Shown: in pieces, positions 49,166-60,446 of the stretch
Layout of the letters: each line of letters starts with the position of its first letter
Numbering within the stretch: the first letter of the stretch is position 1
Assembly (NCBI GenBank): GCA_021234155.1
Contig: JAJEKV010000136.1
Location: forward strand, 1,238,001-1,302,000
Reading direction: 5' to 3'
Source: Isoetes taiwanensis
Taxonomy: Eukaryota; Streptophyta; Lycopodiopsida; Isoetales; Isoetaceae
Length of the DNA stretch: 64,000 bases
Made by a program: the position numbers and the translations under genes
Notes under the pieces: generated by a model
Databases searched by the model: none
Seen by the model: only the letters and a program-made list of their open reading frames with translations
Told to the model about the DNA's origin: nothing

Positions 49166-51567
49166 GATGGCGAAGTCCAAACTTTGTGCGCCAAAATCCT
49201 TTGCCCTTTCCGGCCGTCTCTGAACGGAAAGGGCCAGATTGCTGCCGAATCCACCGGCGCTGTCACTGCTGCTGCATCTGGATATTATTTTAAGGTAAGA
49301 ATCTTCGCAAGTGCCATCAGGAGCTCTGTTTCTAGTGCATTTTAAGCTTATTTCAACCCTTCACGTATTGATACAGACAGTGGAGGGGTCGATTAATCTG
49401 GAAATTAGGATAAATACGTCGATTAACAAGAACAGGCCTGGAAGTTGCCAGACTGCTTCAAAGACATTACTGGGATTGAATCTGACCAAGAGGTTCAATC
49501 CCCAAACAAAAAGAAATTAAGAGCAGAGGCAAGAACTAAAGGGTATTCGCCACAGAAGGTTAATCGAGTTCAAAATCCAGAGGGTTCAGTCGATGGTCAG
49601 TGGGATGAGGAAACCAGGGTGAAAGCAAATGCAGATCTTGGCGGAACAGGGGCCAGTGGGGATGCGGATGAGGGCATGCAAACTAATATAGAATGCATCA
49701 ATGTAGATCCAAGTGAAAAACTGGCAGCTTCCAATTGTTTGAAGGATTACAGGTATGATCAGGTCATCAAAAAATGGCGTTGCCAGGTTGGTGATTGCAC
49801 CACCAAAACATACAACAGAAAGGTGGAACTGGAGAATCACAAGTTTAGGGTGCATGAATTATTTGAAAATTTTAGGCTTCCAGATGCGCCAAGAGGCCGA
49901 ATACCCAATAATAAAGCTGAGATGAGGGCAAGAGACCATGGGAAGATTAAGATTCAGAGATCTCTTGATCTGGACTTTAAATTCAGCCACAATCTCATCA
50001 GAAAACTCCAGAGGGCAAGGACAGCAGCAGAACGTATGGCAGATGACCAAATCGCTCTCTGCCTTCTCGATGACACGGCCCCGAGCGAGTTCATTAACCT
50101 GCAGGTGCGGAGAAAGGAGGCCCCAAGAACTTGAATTGCAGGAAGAGCGATTAAGGGAGATCAGGGCAAGGATGAGGAGCAAGCATGGCAATTTGGAAGA
50201 TAATGTATTGTTTGGTGATTTGAGTTCTGATCAGCACCAATTGGACGATGATGATGCGAGAGCAGAGGAAGAGGCTGCAAGGACACGTGAATTTAGTTCC
50301 TCTCATTCCAAGACTCCATGTTTGAAGAGCCTAGCTCGGCCAGATGCCGCTAGAAAGCGGATATAGGTGCAGGCCCGGACGGATGCAGATCAGATGGCTC
50401 TGAACCATATTGTGCATGAAGAAGAAGAGGAAGAGCCTACAATTGCAGATGAATTGGCTCCCCCACCCCCCAGCAGGATCAAATTATATGATTTGTATGT
50501 GCTAGACCTCTACTTCTTTGATGCTCTAATATCATATGACAGAGGGATTAGAAAGAGCATTGGCAATTTAGTTTTTCTTTAAATTACTCAATTGTGGTCC
50601 AGAGTCCTCTGTTGAAGGTGGGCAGCAAATCATCCGATGTTGAATTCCACATCTCCGAGGCAGAGGCCCTCAAATTCTCCACTATTTCAGGTGCCCTCGG
50701 TTGTGAGGAGTCTGAGATCGATCCCGACTGCTTAGGGGCTTATTTACTGTAAGTGTATAGTACTTGTATCTATTTCTTGCACAGTAAGCTAAATTGAGCA
50801 TTTCAGGGTTCTTCACACTCAATTCTGGCCCAAAAACGTTGTCACCATGTTCCTCTTTACCCTGCTACTTTTGGTCTGTTCCTTAATGGTTCTAAACTAG
50901 GGATGTGCGCTGCCTACAAACAGTTTGTGAAGCTAATTCCGGGATCCCCGTTTGGTAAGGCGCATTAAAAATCCAGTATGCACAATTCTACTACATACCA
51001 GTTAATGCAAGGTAAATTGGGATTGGGACTCCGAATTCTTTATTGCATTGCTAGTTCTAGTTTGAATAGACTGCAGCTTGCGTTTTGCAATGGCCATTGG
51101 AGCCTGTTCATTTTGGTAACTGATCCTTTGGCATGCCAGAAGCTCAAGAAGCCTTGCCCTTGCATCCTGCATTTCGACTCCTTTGATCCCCTCCATGCTC
51201 CAGTTCGAGGGTTCATCATTTTGTGAGTGTGTCATTTCATGTTGTCTTCTAATGACTTGACTTGCAGGTTTTTAAGTGATGTATTCATGAGGTGGAACAC
51301 GAGGCATCAGCATTGCATAATGCACCATGTAATTTGATGGAAGCTCCAGAGCAACACAACAATTTGGATTGTGGCATCTATGTTATTGGTTATGTTTAGA
51401 AATTCATCAGAGAAAACTACAACAAGGAGGCAGATTGAGTAATAATTGTCTTATTTTTGTTCAATGAGATCGTGGACTCTCCATTTCTAATCTATTGTCT
51501 CCAGGTGGTGATCAATCGAGACTGGTTTGCCAAAGAAGACATGGACAATTTTGAGGGCAGGCTTTAA
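49166..51567 (+). pseudogene. C2H2 zinc-finger and Ulp1-type SUMO-protease gene, damaged
   Basis: Exon 1 may start at 49166 (MAKSKLCAPKSF) and end in a strong donor at about 49292. A large exon opens near 49440 and encodes a C2H2 finger at about 49780-49855 (WRCQVGDCTTKTYNRKVE, then H-x4-H), then an Arg-rich coiled segment. After a frameshift near 50110, a long acidic coiled region (QEERLREIRARMRSKHG) follows to about 50570. The protease part comes next: ISEAEALKFSTISGALG (50690), NGHWSLFIL (51096, catalytic His), CILHFDSFD (51163, catalytic Asp), an intron 51223-51268, then NNLDCGIYVIGY (51358, catalytic Cys). The last exon ends INRDWFAKEDMD, stop at 51567. C48 proteases of this type cut SUMO from proteins; Ulp1 genes are also often carried by plant transposons. 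Frameshifts near 49215, 50110 and 51333 and a TAG at 51397 suggest it is dead, unless splicing avoids them. Confidence 0.6.
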
Positions 51568-51930
51568 ATTGATGATGCAGAAGTTAAGTGACTATGTAAT
51601 TGCAGGAAAATCAACATTCTACTTGTCCGAGGGTAGCAACCAGTTTTCACGGCCCCTGACCTGGTTGATGCTAAATGGTCCCTGATTTGAACTCTCTCCA
51701 TGCAAGAAAAAAATGGTTGTTCCTTGTTCAAAACATGTAAATTGTCCCTTATGTTTAAAATATATGACTTCAAATCACAGTTTTTAAAGGTGAATTGAAG
51801 TGGAAATTTTCTTTCCTTTTTTTTTCTCTTAAATTCCTCTTGAACTGTCAATTTCGATTCATAGAAACTCATTGAAAATCATTGAAACCATTCAAATATT
51901 TTACATCCATTGTAATTAGAGATCTGAATA
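51568..51930. other. Unassigned sequence
   Basis: Probably the 3' flank of the Ulp1 gene. No gene seen. A 102-codon minus-strand frame at 51564-51872 has no recognisable motif. Confidence 0.3.
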
Positions 51931-52720
51931 CACCTCTGGGATCCCAAAATTTGTACACCTCCAGGATCCCGGAGGACAATTAAAAAAACAAAAACCTTTG
52001 GAAGAAGAGAAACAAGAAATTAAAAAAAATGTCGTCCGCCAACTGTGCATCATCTGCGTGATGATCTCAGAGTGGGGGATCACCATGCAGACGATGCCGT
52101 CCTCCGGGATCCCCAGTTGGCGGAGGGGACAAATTAAAGAAATAAACCATTGGAAATTAAGAAGATCCTGTCCGCCAACTGGGGATCTCGGAGGACGGCA
52201 TCATCTGGGGATCACCATATGCAGACGATGTCGTCCTCCGGGATCCCCATTCAGCGGACGGGACAAATTAAAAAAATAAACCATTGGAAGTTAATTCATG
52301 ATTTTTTTCTTTGGACCTTATGTATGCTTAAGCTAGGAAGCGTACAAAAATTAGAAAGGTTTGGAATAATCCGAGCAAGAGAAATATACGAAGTCTGTCA
52401 TATGCTTCACGTGATTATATGGCAGACCCCAGGCATGGCTGAATCATATGTAGAACAAACAGGTTTCTTAGAGAGCATACAAACTATTCCTGCAAGCAAA
52501 TAAGACACCAAAGGATTTGGGCTTGGCATTTAGAAGAAATTTTAACTAATAGGTAATTAAAAAAATAAACCATTTAAAAAGATCCCGTCTACAAGCTGGG
52601 GATCCCGGAGGATGGCATCGTCTGCATGGTGATCCCGGAGGTGGAGATCATGCAGACAATGCGGGATCCCCAGTTGGCAGATGGGACAGATTGAAAAAAT
52701 AAACCATTACAAGTTAAAAA
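51931..52720. repeat. Dispersed GGGATCCCGGAGG repeat cluster
   Basis: A composite unit reading GGGATCACCATGCAGACGAT, CGTCCTCCGGGATCCCCA, GGACAAATTAAA-AAATAAACC occurs at about 52076 and 52211, with decayed copies at about 52560 and 52640. A segment at 52170-52210 (CCAACTGGGGATCTCGGAGG) is an inverted copy. The core also appears in the 48-49 kb block, but the spacing differs. Confidence 0.8.
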
Positions 52721-53061
52721 ATCTAACCATCATCCAATTAAATTGGGATTATGTCAACTCCAAAATCATGCCAACATGTTGTTGTCTCCTAGGGGGGTTT
52801 TGTTTTTTTTAATCTTTTTGTTTGGACTTGATAAATAACATAAGGTTGCAATTCCCATGTGTCGTTTCATATGCGAATTGAAATATGCAAAAATGAAGGG
52901 CAAGTTGCTAAGATAGATGAGACCAAAATTGAAGAGCATTGAGATGAAAATATTAGGTTTGATAATAATAGATTACATTATTTACGAGGCAATTGGAGAC
53001 CCAAAATTATGGATACATGACACAAATATTATACAAAAATATCATATATTCCAATAGAACA
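52721..53061. other. Unassigned sequence
   Basis: AT-rich; probably the 3' flank of the FCP1-like gene. Nothing recognised. Confidence 0.3.
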
Positions 53062-53670
53062 TTAAGGGATCAATCCATGTTTTTCCATGTATTTAACAAG
53101 GTGTGGTTCCATGTCAGCCGTTCTATCTAGTTCTGTGTGTGAATCTAACACTCCACGCACTGTCATCCCCATAGCCAAATTATTCATAATAGACATAAAC
53201 TTCACCAGAAAATCATATGTCGCAAAATTTTTTGGACCATAAGATGGTGGATTTAGGGCCTGCATTTGATTGTAGAAGCATTTAAGAGCATCATCATCCA
53301 CTATGATTATATCATCCTTATTCTCGATACCAAGTTCATCCATCATGTTATTCAAGTATTTGATGAAGATAGGCTTGCCTGTTAGATCCTTGGGATTAGT
53401 GAACTTCACACATTTATGTTGATCCCAAAAGGTCAACCAATGTCTACCCATTCCTCTTAGTGCCTCCACAGTATCCTTGATGTTCCTTAGTTCCATGGAT
53501 GACCAAATACCAACTCAAAATAACCTAAATGCCTCATCTAACATCTCCTTCAAGTGCGACCGCGGATAGATCCACTTGGAATTTGATTCTACTGGTGTCT
53601 GGTGAAACTAATTTCTTTTCGGAAAAGTCTTACAAAGAACTCCGTTTAGGTCGAATATCACACCTTCTTA
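53062..53670 (-). pseudogene. FCP1/NIF-like HAD phosphatase-family gene
   Basis: Reading leftward: GVIFDLNGVLCKTF (53666-53625) is HAD motif I, followed by a stop; WIYPRSHLKEMLDEAFRLF (about 53578); VGIWSSMELRNIKDTVEALR (motif II region, WSS); WLTFWDQHKC; PKDLTGKPIFIKYL; and IIIVDDDALKCFYNQ (motif III), then NPPSYG and a C-terminal tail ending at 53062. This order is that of FCP1/SCP-type phosphatases, which act on the RNA polymerase II tail. The second aspartate of D-x-D in motif I is asparagine here and in the copy at 690, so enzymatic activity is doubtful. The 144-codon frame at 53496-53062 is intact; the upstream part is shifted by one base near 53530 and has a stop near 53610. It could be a spliced gene or a pseudogene; I favour the latter. 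Confidence 0.6.
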
Positions 53671-54742
53671 GAAATCGGAGGGAAGCTGAAACATGAAACA
53701 TGTATCTGGTCAGCAAGATATGATTAACATGCACAACCCTATATTGTACATTGCAACAATACAAACTGAAATGTAAACAAAATACGTTCGACGTGAACTG
53801 AAGATAAATTAAATCACACGTAGCGCGATTTCATCTGCAAGGCCATATCTATCATGTTCAGTTTCGCTGTCGTCGGCGGCGTCATTCTCCCCTTCACCAC
53901 CCATAATCTCCGTGCTCTTCTCACTATTAGAATTGTTGTTATTTTCTATTAGTTCCTTTACGTCCTTCACAATTGACATTATTTTAGTGTTGATTTTGCA
54001 AATCTGGGAATCACTAGAGTTGCTTGAATTATCAATGGCCCCTTCTCTCTCGGTTGCCTTATCAATTAAATCCATGTTAACCTGTGAATCTATTGTATTG
54101 TTGGTTGCATCACTTGCAAGGGAGACAAGGATATCCCCCATGCTCTGCATTATCATATTACTTTGAGCAGCTAGTTTAGCAGTCAATTGCTCATTACTTT
54201 CCTTATCAGGCTGTGGATTACTAGTTCCCTCACCAAAAAATCATCCATCTTTGAGTTGGACAAGTCCACGAGGGTTTTGATTGCTGAAGATTTCAGGTTG
54301 CCATAAGGGCCTTTAGGAGATTTGGCAAGACATGCATGAGGAATGGTTCAAGAAAGTCTTTTGCCTGCTCATCACTCACAAAACAGTGATATCTTCTAAC
54401 TCCCATAAGAGCCTCTCGGGAAATATAACCTCCAACATGATGCTCCAAGCACATTGTGTCAATTGGAGCAAAAGCCTCGACGAGATAAGCAGCCAAAGAT
54501 GGGGGGAACCATTTTTATTTAAGAGGCCCTTCTCCTTAGTTAGTAGCTCGTACTTGATTTCACCACTTAGGAGAGGGTCCCGATCCTCATCCTCTTCTGA
54601 CTCATCTTGTTCCTGATCCTGATCCGGATCCCGATCCTGATCCATATGATAGAATATAGTTGTTAAGTCTGGACCATCTAGAAGAAAACATTCCCATGCA
54701 CTGCTATTGTCACCCTTGGCCTTAGCATGAGGAATGGTTCAA

Positions 54743-55440
54743 TGGCGTGTGAGCAACATGAATGAGTTACGGCTGCCAGCTCAAGCTTTATATGAGTCGC
54801 GTGAACAATCTCATGATGGCTGGTATAAGCAACTTTGGCGTTGGGCTGACAAATGGGGGATTCAGATAGACGATCTTCCGGTTACTGAGATTGGGATAAG
54901 AGCTTTAGTAACTGAAAAAGCACTTCAAAAGATGTGGCCAATAGGCGAACTGGGGGTGAAGCGAGAATTTTATAGGGGGTGTGTTAATACTATGGTGATG
55001 TACGAGGAGCAATCATACCTTCAAGAACCCAGTCGAAAGAAAAGACAGATAATTGCTCAGCTACGCCTTAGTTCACATAGATTGGAGATTGAGATTGGAC
55101 GTGAAGAAGGAAATCCTAGAGAATTGCGTTTCTGTCGTTGTTGCAAAAAGGCACTGGTGGAAGATGAGCATCATGCTTTGCTTGTGTGTTCGGCTTTTGA
55201 GGACGTCAGAGATATTCATAGCATTGTCGCTCGATCCTTTTCAGCTCTTTTAGATATGCCTTCCAGTACTCTTGGGTCATATCTTTATGACTATTGGAAG
55301 TCCAGGAAGGAGTTATTTGAGCTCTATCAGATAGCAGAGGAATTGGAGGCACAATTTGCCTAAAAACACTTTGATTGTATTGTTTCGCCCATGGACCTGA
55401 GGGTCTCACGACATGAATTTAATTTAATTTAATTTAATTA
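54743..55440 (+). mobile_element. 5'-truncated LINE fragment with (TTTAA)n tail
   Basis: Encodes the C-terminal end of a non-LTR retrotransposon ORF2, to the stop at 55363. The region after the reverse transcriptase is present (GWYKQLWRWADKWGI, IAQLRLSSHRLEIEIGR) with a Cys/His cluster CRCCKKALVEDEHHALLVC of the RT-associated zinc-finger type. After the stop comes a 60-base leader (GACCTGAGGGTCTCACGACA) and a tail AATTTAATTTAATTTAATTA, as in LINEs that end in short repeats. It interrupts ParB-like gene 1. The 18 bases GCATGAGGAATGGTTCAA at its 5' edge (54725-54742) also occur in the host gene at 54334-54351. Confidence 0.8.
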
Positions 55441-56634
55441 TCATATTCCTTGTCTGATAGCATGGATATCATAATGAAGATCACATGTGTCATCTTCCAT
55501 GTTGTTCGCAGCTCATTATCCCTAACATCATATATTAGGCATCCCTCCCTAATAACTTTGAGGCACTCCAGATCATGAGCAGCGGATATTGCATGCAGAT
55601 GTGAGTCACCTGAAGGACAAACGATGACAATAGTGAAGGACCTCTCTGTTGTCAATCATATACAGCTGGTAAAGAAGATGGTATAGTCCTTCTGGTTCAT
55701 CCCCATATCTCCTCTCCTACCTATACTGTCCAACACAAAGAGTGATATGTTTCTAAGGCAATTAGTTGACTCTGGCAAGAGATCTTTGTACCCAATGGAG
55801 ACTGAATACTGAACAATGTCTTCTTCGCCAGTAATTTTCTTCACAAGGGCCACTTTTCTTCTCAACTCAGCCAGTACCTTAGGGGGCAAAGTCTCTTTAT
55901 GTTTTTCATCTTTGGCCTTCCAATTCTTTAGGAAATCCTTTGACCAAAATACAAACTTCTTGATTTCATCATTACTGACCTTGTATTTGTCGAGCAATCC
56001 AATTTCAGATAATGCAACACCCCCCAATAGCCTTTGTAATTCGGTTCCTATAGCTGACTTCATTGTACGTACATCCTTCACATGGCTGCAGCACTCAAAG
56101 AAAGACATCCTATCCTTAGTGAAGGCACTCTTCTTGTATAAGACTTCCTTCTTTAGGCACCGGTCTAAAACCCAAATGGTCTCAATGTCATCTAACCCCT
56201 GAGCCTTTCTCATTTCTGTCACATTCAAGTCAAAGATGCTTACATCAACAAGAGGCACCCTACCCATAGTATCTGGCAGCTTCTTTTGTGCATAAGCGTC
56301 CCAGAATTCATTCCACTTGAGCCATACTACCTCTTTACAAAAGACAATCTTATACGAATCTGTTGAACCTGACCTGCTAGTTTGTGCAATCAGAAGGATC
56401 TGCATTGTCATCGCCACCTTTTTTCTTTTTTTTTTTCTTGCAGTCTTCTTCTTCTCATGTATAATTGTCTGTGACAGAGTCCGCTCCAGCAGCTTAAACG
56501 CCCCAAACTTTGATCCGCCCTGTCTGGTGGGTAATGGGCAGCCATATTCCATCCACTGTTGATGGGCATGGTGCAGTTGCTCCACGTATGGACTATAATG
56601 GTACAAAAATTGGATCAGTATCTTAGAACCGAAA

Positions 56635-56858
56635 CACACCTGGCGCGAATTGAATTAAATTGAATTGATCAACACAGAAAGCCCGCCTAGCATGAATTGA
56701 ATCAAATTAAGCGATTAACACAATTCACGCCAGACGTGCTTTTAAATCAAGGCAATTCGGCCAGGTGTGCTTTAAGCTGTGTAGAAAGCACGCCTGGCGT
56801 GAATTAAATTGATTTAAAGCACGACTTACGTGAATTAGAATGATTTAAAAGCACGATG
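56635..56858. repeat. Palindrome array B, CACGCCTGGCGTG, in an intron of ParB-like gene 1
   Basis: Seven units of a 13-bp palindrome or its variants start at 56635, 56682, 56726, 56758, 56789, 56820 and 56852. The last five are 31-32 bases apart. The best unit is CACGCCTGGCGTG at 56789. Spacers are AT-rich (GAATTAAATTGATTTAAAG type). The array fills most of a 303-base intron and touches no exon. Confidence 0.8.
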
Positions 56859-57416
56859 AATATTAAAATGATAACATTTTACTGTAGTTAGTTACCTTTT
56901 GTATAGAAACGTTTTTCCCATTTTTTTTTAAGTTGCACTAATCTCAACCATATCTGCAGGTGAAGTATTGGCATCCAAGAGTCGACACTCCTATACGCAT
57001 AGTGATTGTAGAACATTGTTTGACCTGTTTGTTCTGTCTGCCTGATGAGGGCCTTTTGTGCATCAATAGAATGTTGCCCGTCGATGATGACGAATTCAAT
57101 GTCATCATTTCCTAATAACTCCTCGACGTTTGACCACACAACAGGCTTGTTCGTGATCGAATCCCAAGGTAACACATCAGGCGCGAAAAACATTAAGCTA
57201 AAATTATTATTTTTTTCTCATTTTTTTCCATTTACTTTAGCCAACATTTTTTGAAAATGTGCTAAAAAATCGCCAAATAGCTAAGTTTAGCCCTTAAATT
57301 ATTCCATGCTATCATATCACGGAAGAGGTTAATTTACAGAGAAAAAGGGACTTTTATAGATAATAAGTAAAATATACAAGAAAACTTATATTTATAAGTT
57401 TACAAAATTGGAGGTC

Positions 57417-58632
57417 TCAGAGCTTCTCCTTGCGGATCCTCCTCGCTAGGTGCAGGTCCTTGGGCATTTCTATCACCCGCTTGGCATGGATCGCGCAGAG
57501 GTTGCCTTCTTCAAAAAGTTGGGTCACCTCCGCCTCCGCTGCCTCCTGCAGGGCTCGGACGGTCAGGGGTGTGACCCTATAGTCCGTCCTGAACTCCTGC
57601 ATAATCTCCTGAAGGAGCCGCTCGAACGGCGCCTTCCTGATGAGGAGATTAGTGCACTGCTGGATGTGCCTAATCTCAAACGGGCATGCCTAGATTTGGG
57701 CCCGCGGTGCACCTTCTTGGGTGGCTCTGGTCTTGGTGGTGGCGGCTTTGGCTGATTCTTCGGCCGCCCACCCTTAACGTACTTTTGTACGTTCTGTTTA
57801 CAGTACCAATCATTGTACCTCTTCCATCGGCGGAGGTACTCCTGGTACACTTTCTTGCGACGCTGGAATTCACGATCTTGTTTCAACGTGAATTCCCGCT
57901 CGCCCACCTTCTGCTTCTTCACCACCTTCGGTGGCTTAGGCCACTTCGGGTATGGTGGGCGGGCGTTGGGGTCTGATGGCTCCCCCGCATCCCTGGGCTC
58001 TTCCTGTTCATGTACGTCCTTCCCGCTCTCTTCTTTCTCCTCCTCCTCGTCGGTGGGGACCCGATGAGGTTCTTCGATGTGGACCGTCCCCCTGGGGCGG
58101 TCCTGGTCCCTCTTGGACCTTTTCTCTCTCCTTCTTGCCTCCTTTTCCCTCTCCCTCTTCTTCCTCTGGGCTATCTCCTCGGGCCACTCCGCCACCTTCT
58201 CCTTTCCCTTCTTCTTGCTCGAGGTGCCAACCTGGATTACTCTTCTTTGCCAGCTTCTTCTTCTTCTTCTTTGCTCTTGCTCCTATTTATTCTTTGCTCT
58301 TGCTCTAGCTGCTTTTTCTTTATTGCTCTTGCTCTTCTTCTTCTTCTTCTTTGTTGTTCTTCTTCTTTGCTACTCTTCTTTGCTCCTCCTCACAGTGGGA
58401 CAGCGGACCAGAAGTGGACGGTCTCGTCCATCCACTGCGTCTTCACGGAGGAACTGCTCTGGGCCTCCTCCTGGGAGGCGTGGAAGGTCTCGTCCGTGGA
58501 GCTGGACGACTCCTCCTCCCTCCCCGGCTGAAGATGCTCGGGGATCTTTTTGCCCGGACCTGCTGCTGCTGCCGCCATGGACGGTGTCCGCCTTGGGCTA
58601 TACTTCCTGGCTGTGCATTTAGTGCGCGCCAT
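57417..58632 (-). pseudogene. Histone H3-like gene with a long charged insert in the tail
   Basis: The start MARTKCTARKYSPRR (58632) is the H3 tail with Q5 changed to C and S10 to Y, keeping K4 and K9. The C-terminal end is an H3 fold: [20 protein letters not shown], then [29 protein letters not shown] and [16 protein letters not shown], stop at 57417. Canonical H3 has about 30 residues between K9 and KKPHR; here some 880 bases separate them, encoding Ser/Glu-rich, Lys/Arg/Glu-rich and Pro-rich stretches (KREREKEARRREKRSKRD; a helix with QEYLRRWKRYNDWY; PKPPPPRPEPPKKVHRG). The join to the fold needs a frame change near 57690, and a second break lies at 58390-58200. Introns could explain both; otherwise it is a pseudogene. 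The loop-1 length is that of ordinary H3, so a centromeric variant is possible but not indicated. Confidence 0.65.
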
Positions 58633-59518
58633 ATCTTACGGTCAGAAAAACGGATTACGTTAAGCTGATTAGGGAGCAAATGGGGTGGCAAGAAGATATT
58701 TAAAAGGGAAGATGCTCTAGGAAATATTCTCCTACCATTAATAGCCCTATTAATTAGCCCCCCTTATTAATTATCTCAGTATACCTATTTATTAGTATAT
58801 GGTTAATGTTGTATTATACCATGAATTTTGAATTTCTCCTAATGGTTTGAAGTGTCAATGCGCCATTTTTCACCCGGGTCTCCGATTGGGATGATTCTTT
58901 GACCCATCTGGCATAGGCATTTGACCTGGATCACTAATCATACTCTGAACAATCTCCATGGCATGTGCTGGATCATATCTTCTGCTGACATAAATGGAGA
59001 TTGGTGATTGGATGAGGCGCTTCACATAGAGCTGAAAAGTTGTCTTAAGACCACATGGATAATGAACAGAGTTTAAAATGAAACGCACTTATTTAAGAAG
59101 TGCGTTTGAAAGATTCCTTTATAAAAATTAAGAATTTGAAAAAAACACACAAAATAGGGAGCAAAATAGATTGTTGAGCAATTAGCATTCGGGACACCCC
59201 CAAAAAAGCAACATTTTTAAAGCCTTTTCATTTTTAAAAGAGGGCCAAAAAAAAAATGCTTGTTTTTGAGGAGTGAGACATTAATTTTGATAACTTTCAA
59301 GAATATTTATTGTTAAAAAAAGCAGAGGGAAATATAGTTTGTCTTTTTGCAAGCTTAATATAAGTACTAAGAAAGTCGACATTGGAAAGATAAAGAGTGT
59401 GAAATCATAGAGCAAGAAAAGAGTTATTTCAATCAAGCATTGTTGAAGAGACAAAGCTTTTCGGTTTAAAAATCCTCATCAAAATAAATTATAATTATAT
59501 AGTTTACAATGGTAGTAG
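58633..59518. other. Unassigned sequence, possibly one lost exon
   Basis: A minus-strand frame at 59088-58870 is open and uses ordinary-looking amino acids (QLYVKRLIQSPISIYVSRRY), but no family is recognised and splice sites are not convincing. The rest is AT-rich. The H3-like promoter should lie just right of 58632. Confidence 0.3.
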
Positions 59519-59531
59519 TTAAGAACTCAAT

Positions 59532-59547
59532 CGTATAAATTTATCAC
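59532..59547. repeat. Half-palindrome CGTATAAATTTATCAC
   Basis: An outlying, imperfect member of the GGTATAAATTTATACC family near the 3' end of the methyltransferase fragment. Confidence 0.6.
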
Positions 59548-60296
59548 GAGAGGTGGGAGAGGTGGCTCTTCCCACACCACGACTCTCGTACCCTTTGGGA
59601 TCTGGCTCTTGCGAGCTTACAACAACAGAGACGCCTCTCCCGATTCCAAACCTATTGGCACAGCGATTTCTGCCGCTCGGGCACCACAGGCTCCAAGTCA
59701 ACAAACTCCACCTCCTCATCTTTTCTTCCCCGTAAGTGGAGGTCGTATTTACGTGTAAGTGCCCTTAACATCACCGGCACCGTTCTTTGCTCCCGGTTCC
59801 TCGTTTTCATCGAAAGGATTCGCAAGAGCTTATCCCGGTCCCGATGAAACTTACTTTATCTGTGTCTATGTCGACGGAGATCGACATTGCGCCTCGCTAA
59901 GGGCGCCAAAGCTGGCCGTGGTGCCCGATCCGGAAAAGGCATCTAGGATCCGATCTCGAGGCGAAAACCAGCGTACCAAATTATTAATAAGGCTGCTGTG
60001 GCTTCGATAATGGGACACCCGCAGTATGCCTTGTCGCGGTGGGTCTCTCAATTTCTGCAAAACAGCTGGGAACTGAAATGCATTGCAGGGAGGAGTCTTC
60101 TCATTCTGCGTGTTAAAATGAACCATGGTTTTTTTTGTCCGCTACCAAAAAACCTATATGAAAAATGCTTCGAAACAACTCACTAAGCGGACCACCACCA
60201 TGACCCTTGGCGTTTGTTTTAAGCACGCCAAACAAAGCGGCAATTACAAATTAGTAGAAAGAAAACAAGGAAAACAAGTTAGCCCGGTGGTGTAGC

Positions 60297-60446
60297 GGTA
60301 TAAACTTATACCACGGTTGCCTTCTTTGTATAAATTTATACCACGGTGAAGCCCCGTATAAATTTATCTGATTACATTGCCTTCTTTGTATAAATTTATA
60401 CCACGGTTGTTCCACCTTTAAGGCGGATGTGGTATAAATTTATACC
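60297..60446. repeat. Palindrome array C, GGTATAAATTTATACC, in the methyltransferase intron
   Basis: Five members start at 60297, 60327, 60356, 60387 and 60431, that is 30, 29, 31 and 44 bases apart. The last is perfect; the others have one to four changes. A longer segment beginning TTGCCTTCTTTGTATAAATT occurs twice (60317 and 60377). Confidence 0.9.

Larger units (their letters stand above)
53809..57193 (-). pseudogene. ParB-like-domain gene 1, interrupted by a LINE
   Basis: First visible exon (57193-56896): PWDSITNKPVVW, then EFVIIDGQHSIDAQKALI, a ParB/sulfiredoxin-like motif shared with gene 2 (GTHSYKARKEL), then a Lys-rich end at a donor (AAAG|GTAAC). A 303-base intron (56895-56593) carries palindrome array B. 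The next exon (56592 to about 55658) has a basic stretch (EKKKTARKKKRKKV), a helical region (SNDEIKKFVFWSKDFLKNW) and a TGA at 55656; the same frame then continues to 55434. A LINE follows. Beyond it the match resumes (SAWECFLLDGPDLTTIFYHM, an Asp/Glu-rich run, then AAYLVEAFAPIDTMCLEHHV) with shifts near 54515 and 54225, ending with a Ser/Asn/Glu-rich tail at 53809. ParB folds occur in chromosome partition proteins and phage proteins; function here is unknown. The true 5' end is not identified. Confidence 0.45.

Noticed and set aside
57686-58622. Several plus-strand frames rich in Phe, Leu and Ser opposite the H3-like gene
   Set aside because: They mirror the Lys/Glu/Arg-rich coding of the minus strand; no motif supports them.
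60281-60300. tRNA gene suggested by AGCCCGGTGGTGTAGCGGTA
   Set aside because: Looks like an A box, but there is no B box at the right distance and the cloverleaf cannot be formed; the sequence is the start of the palindrome array.
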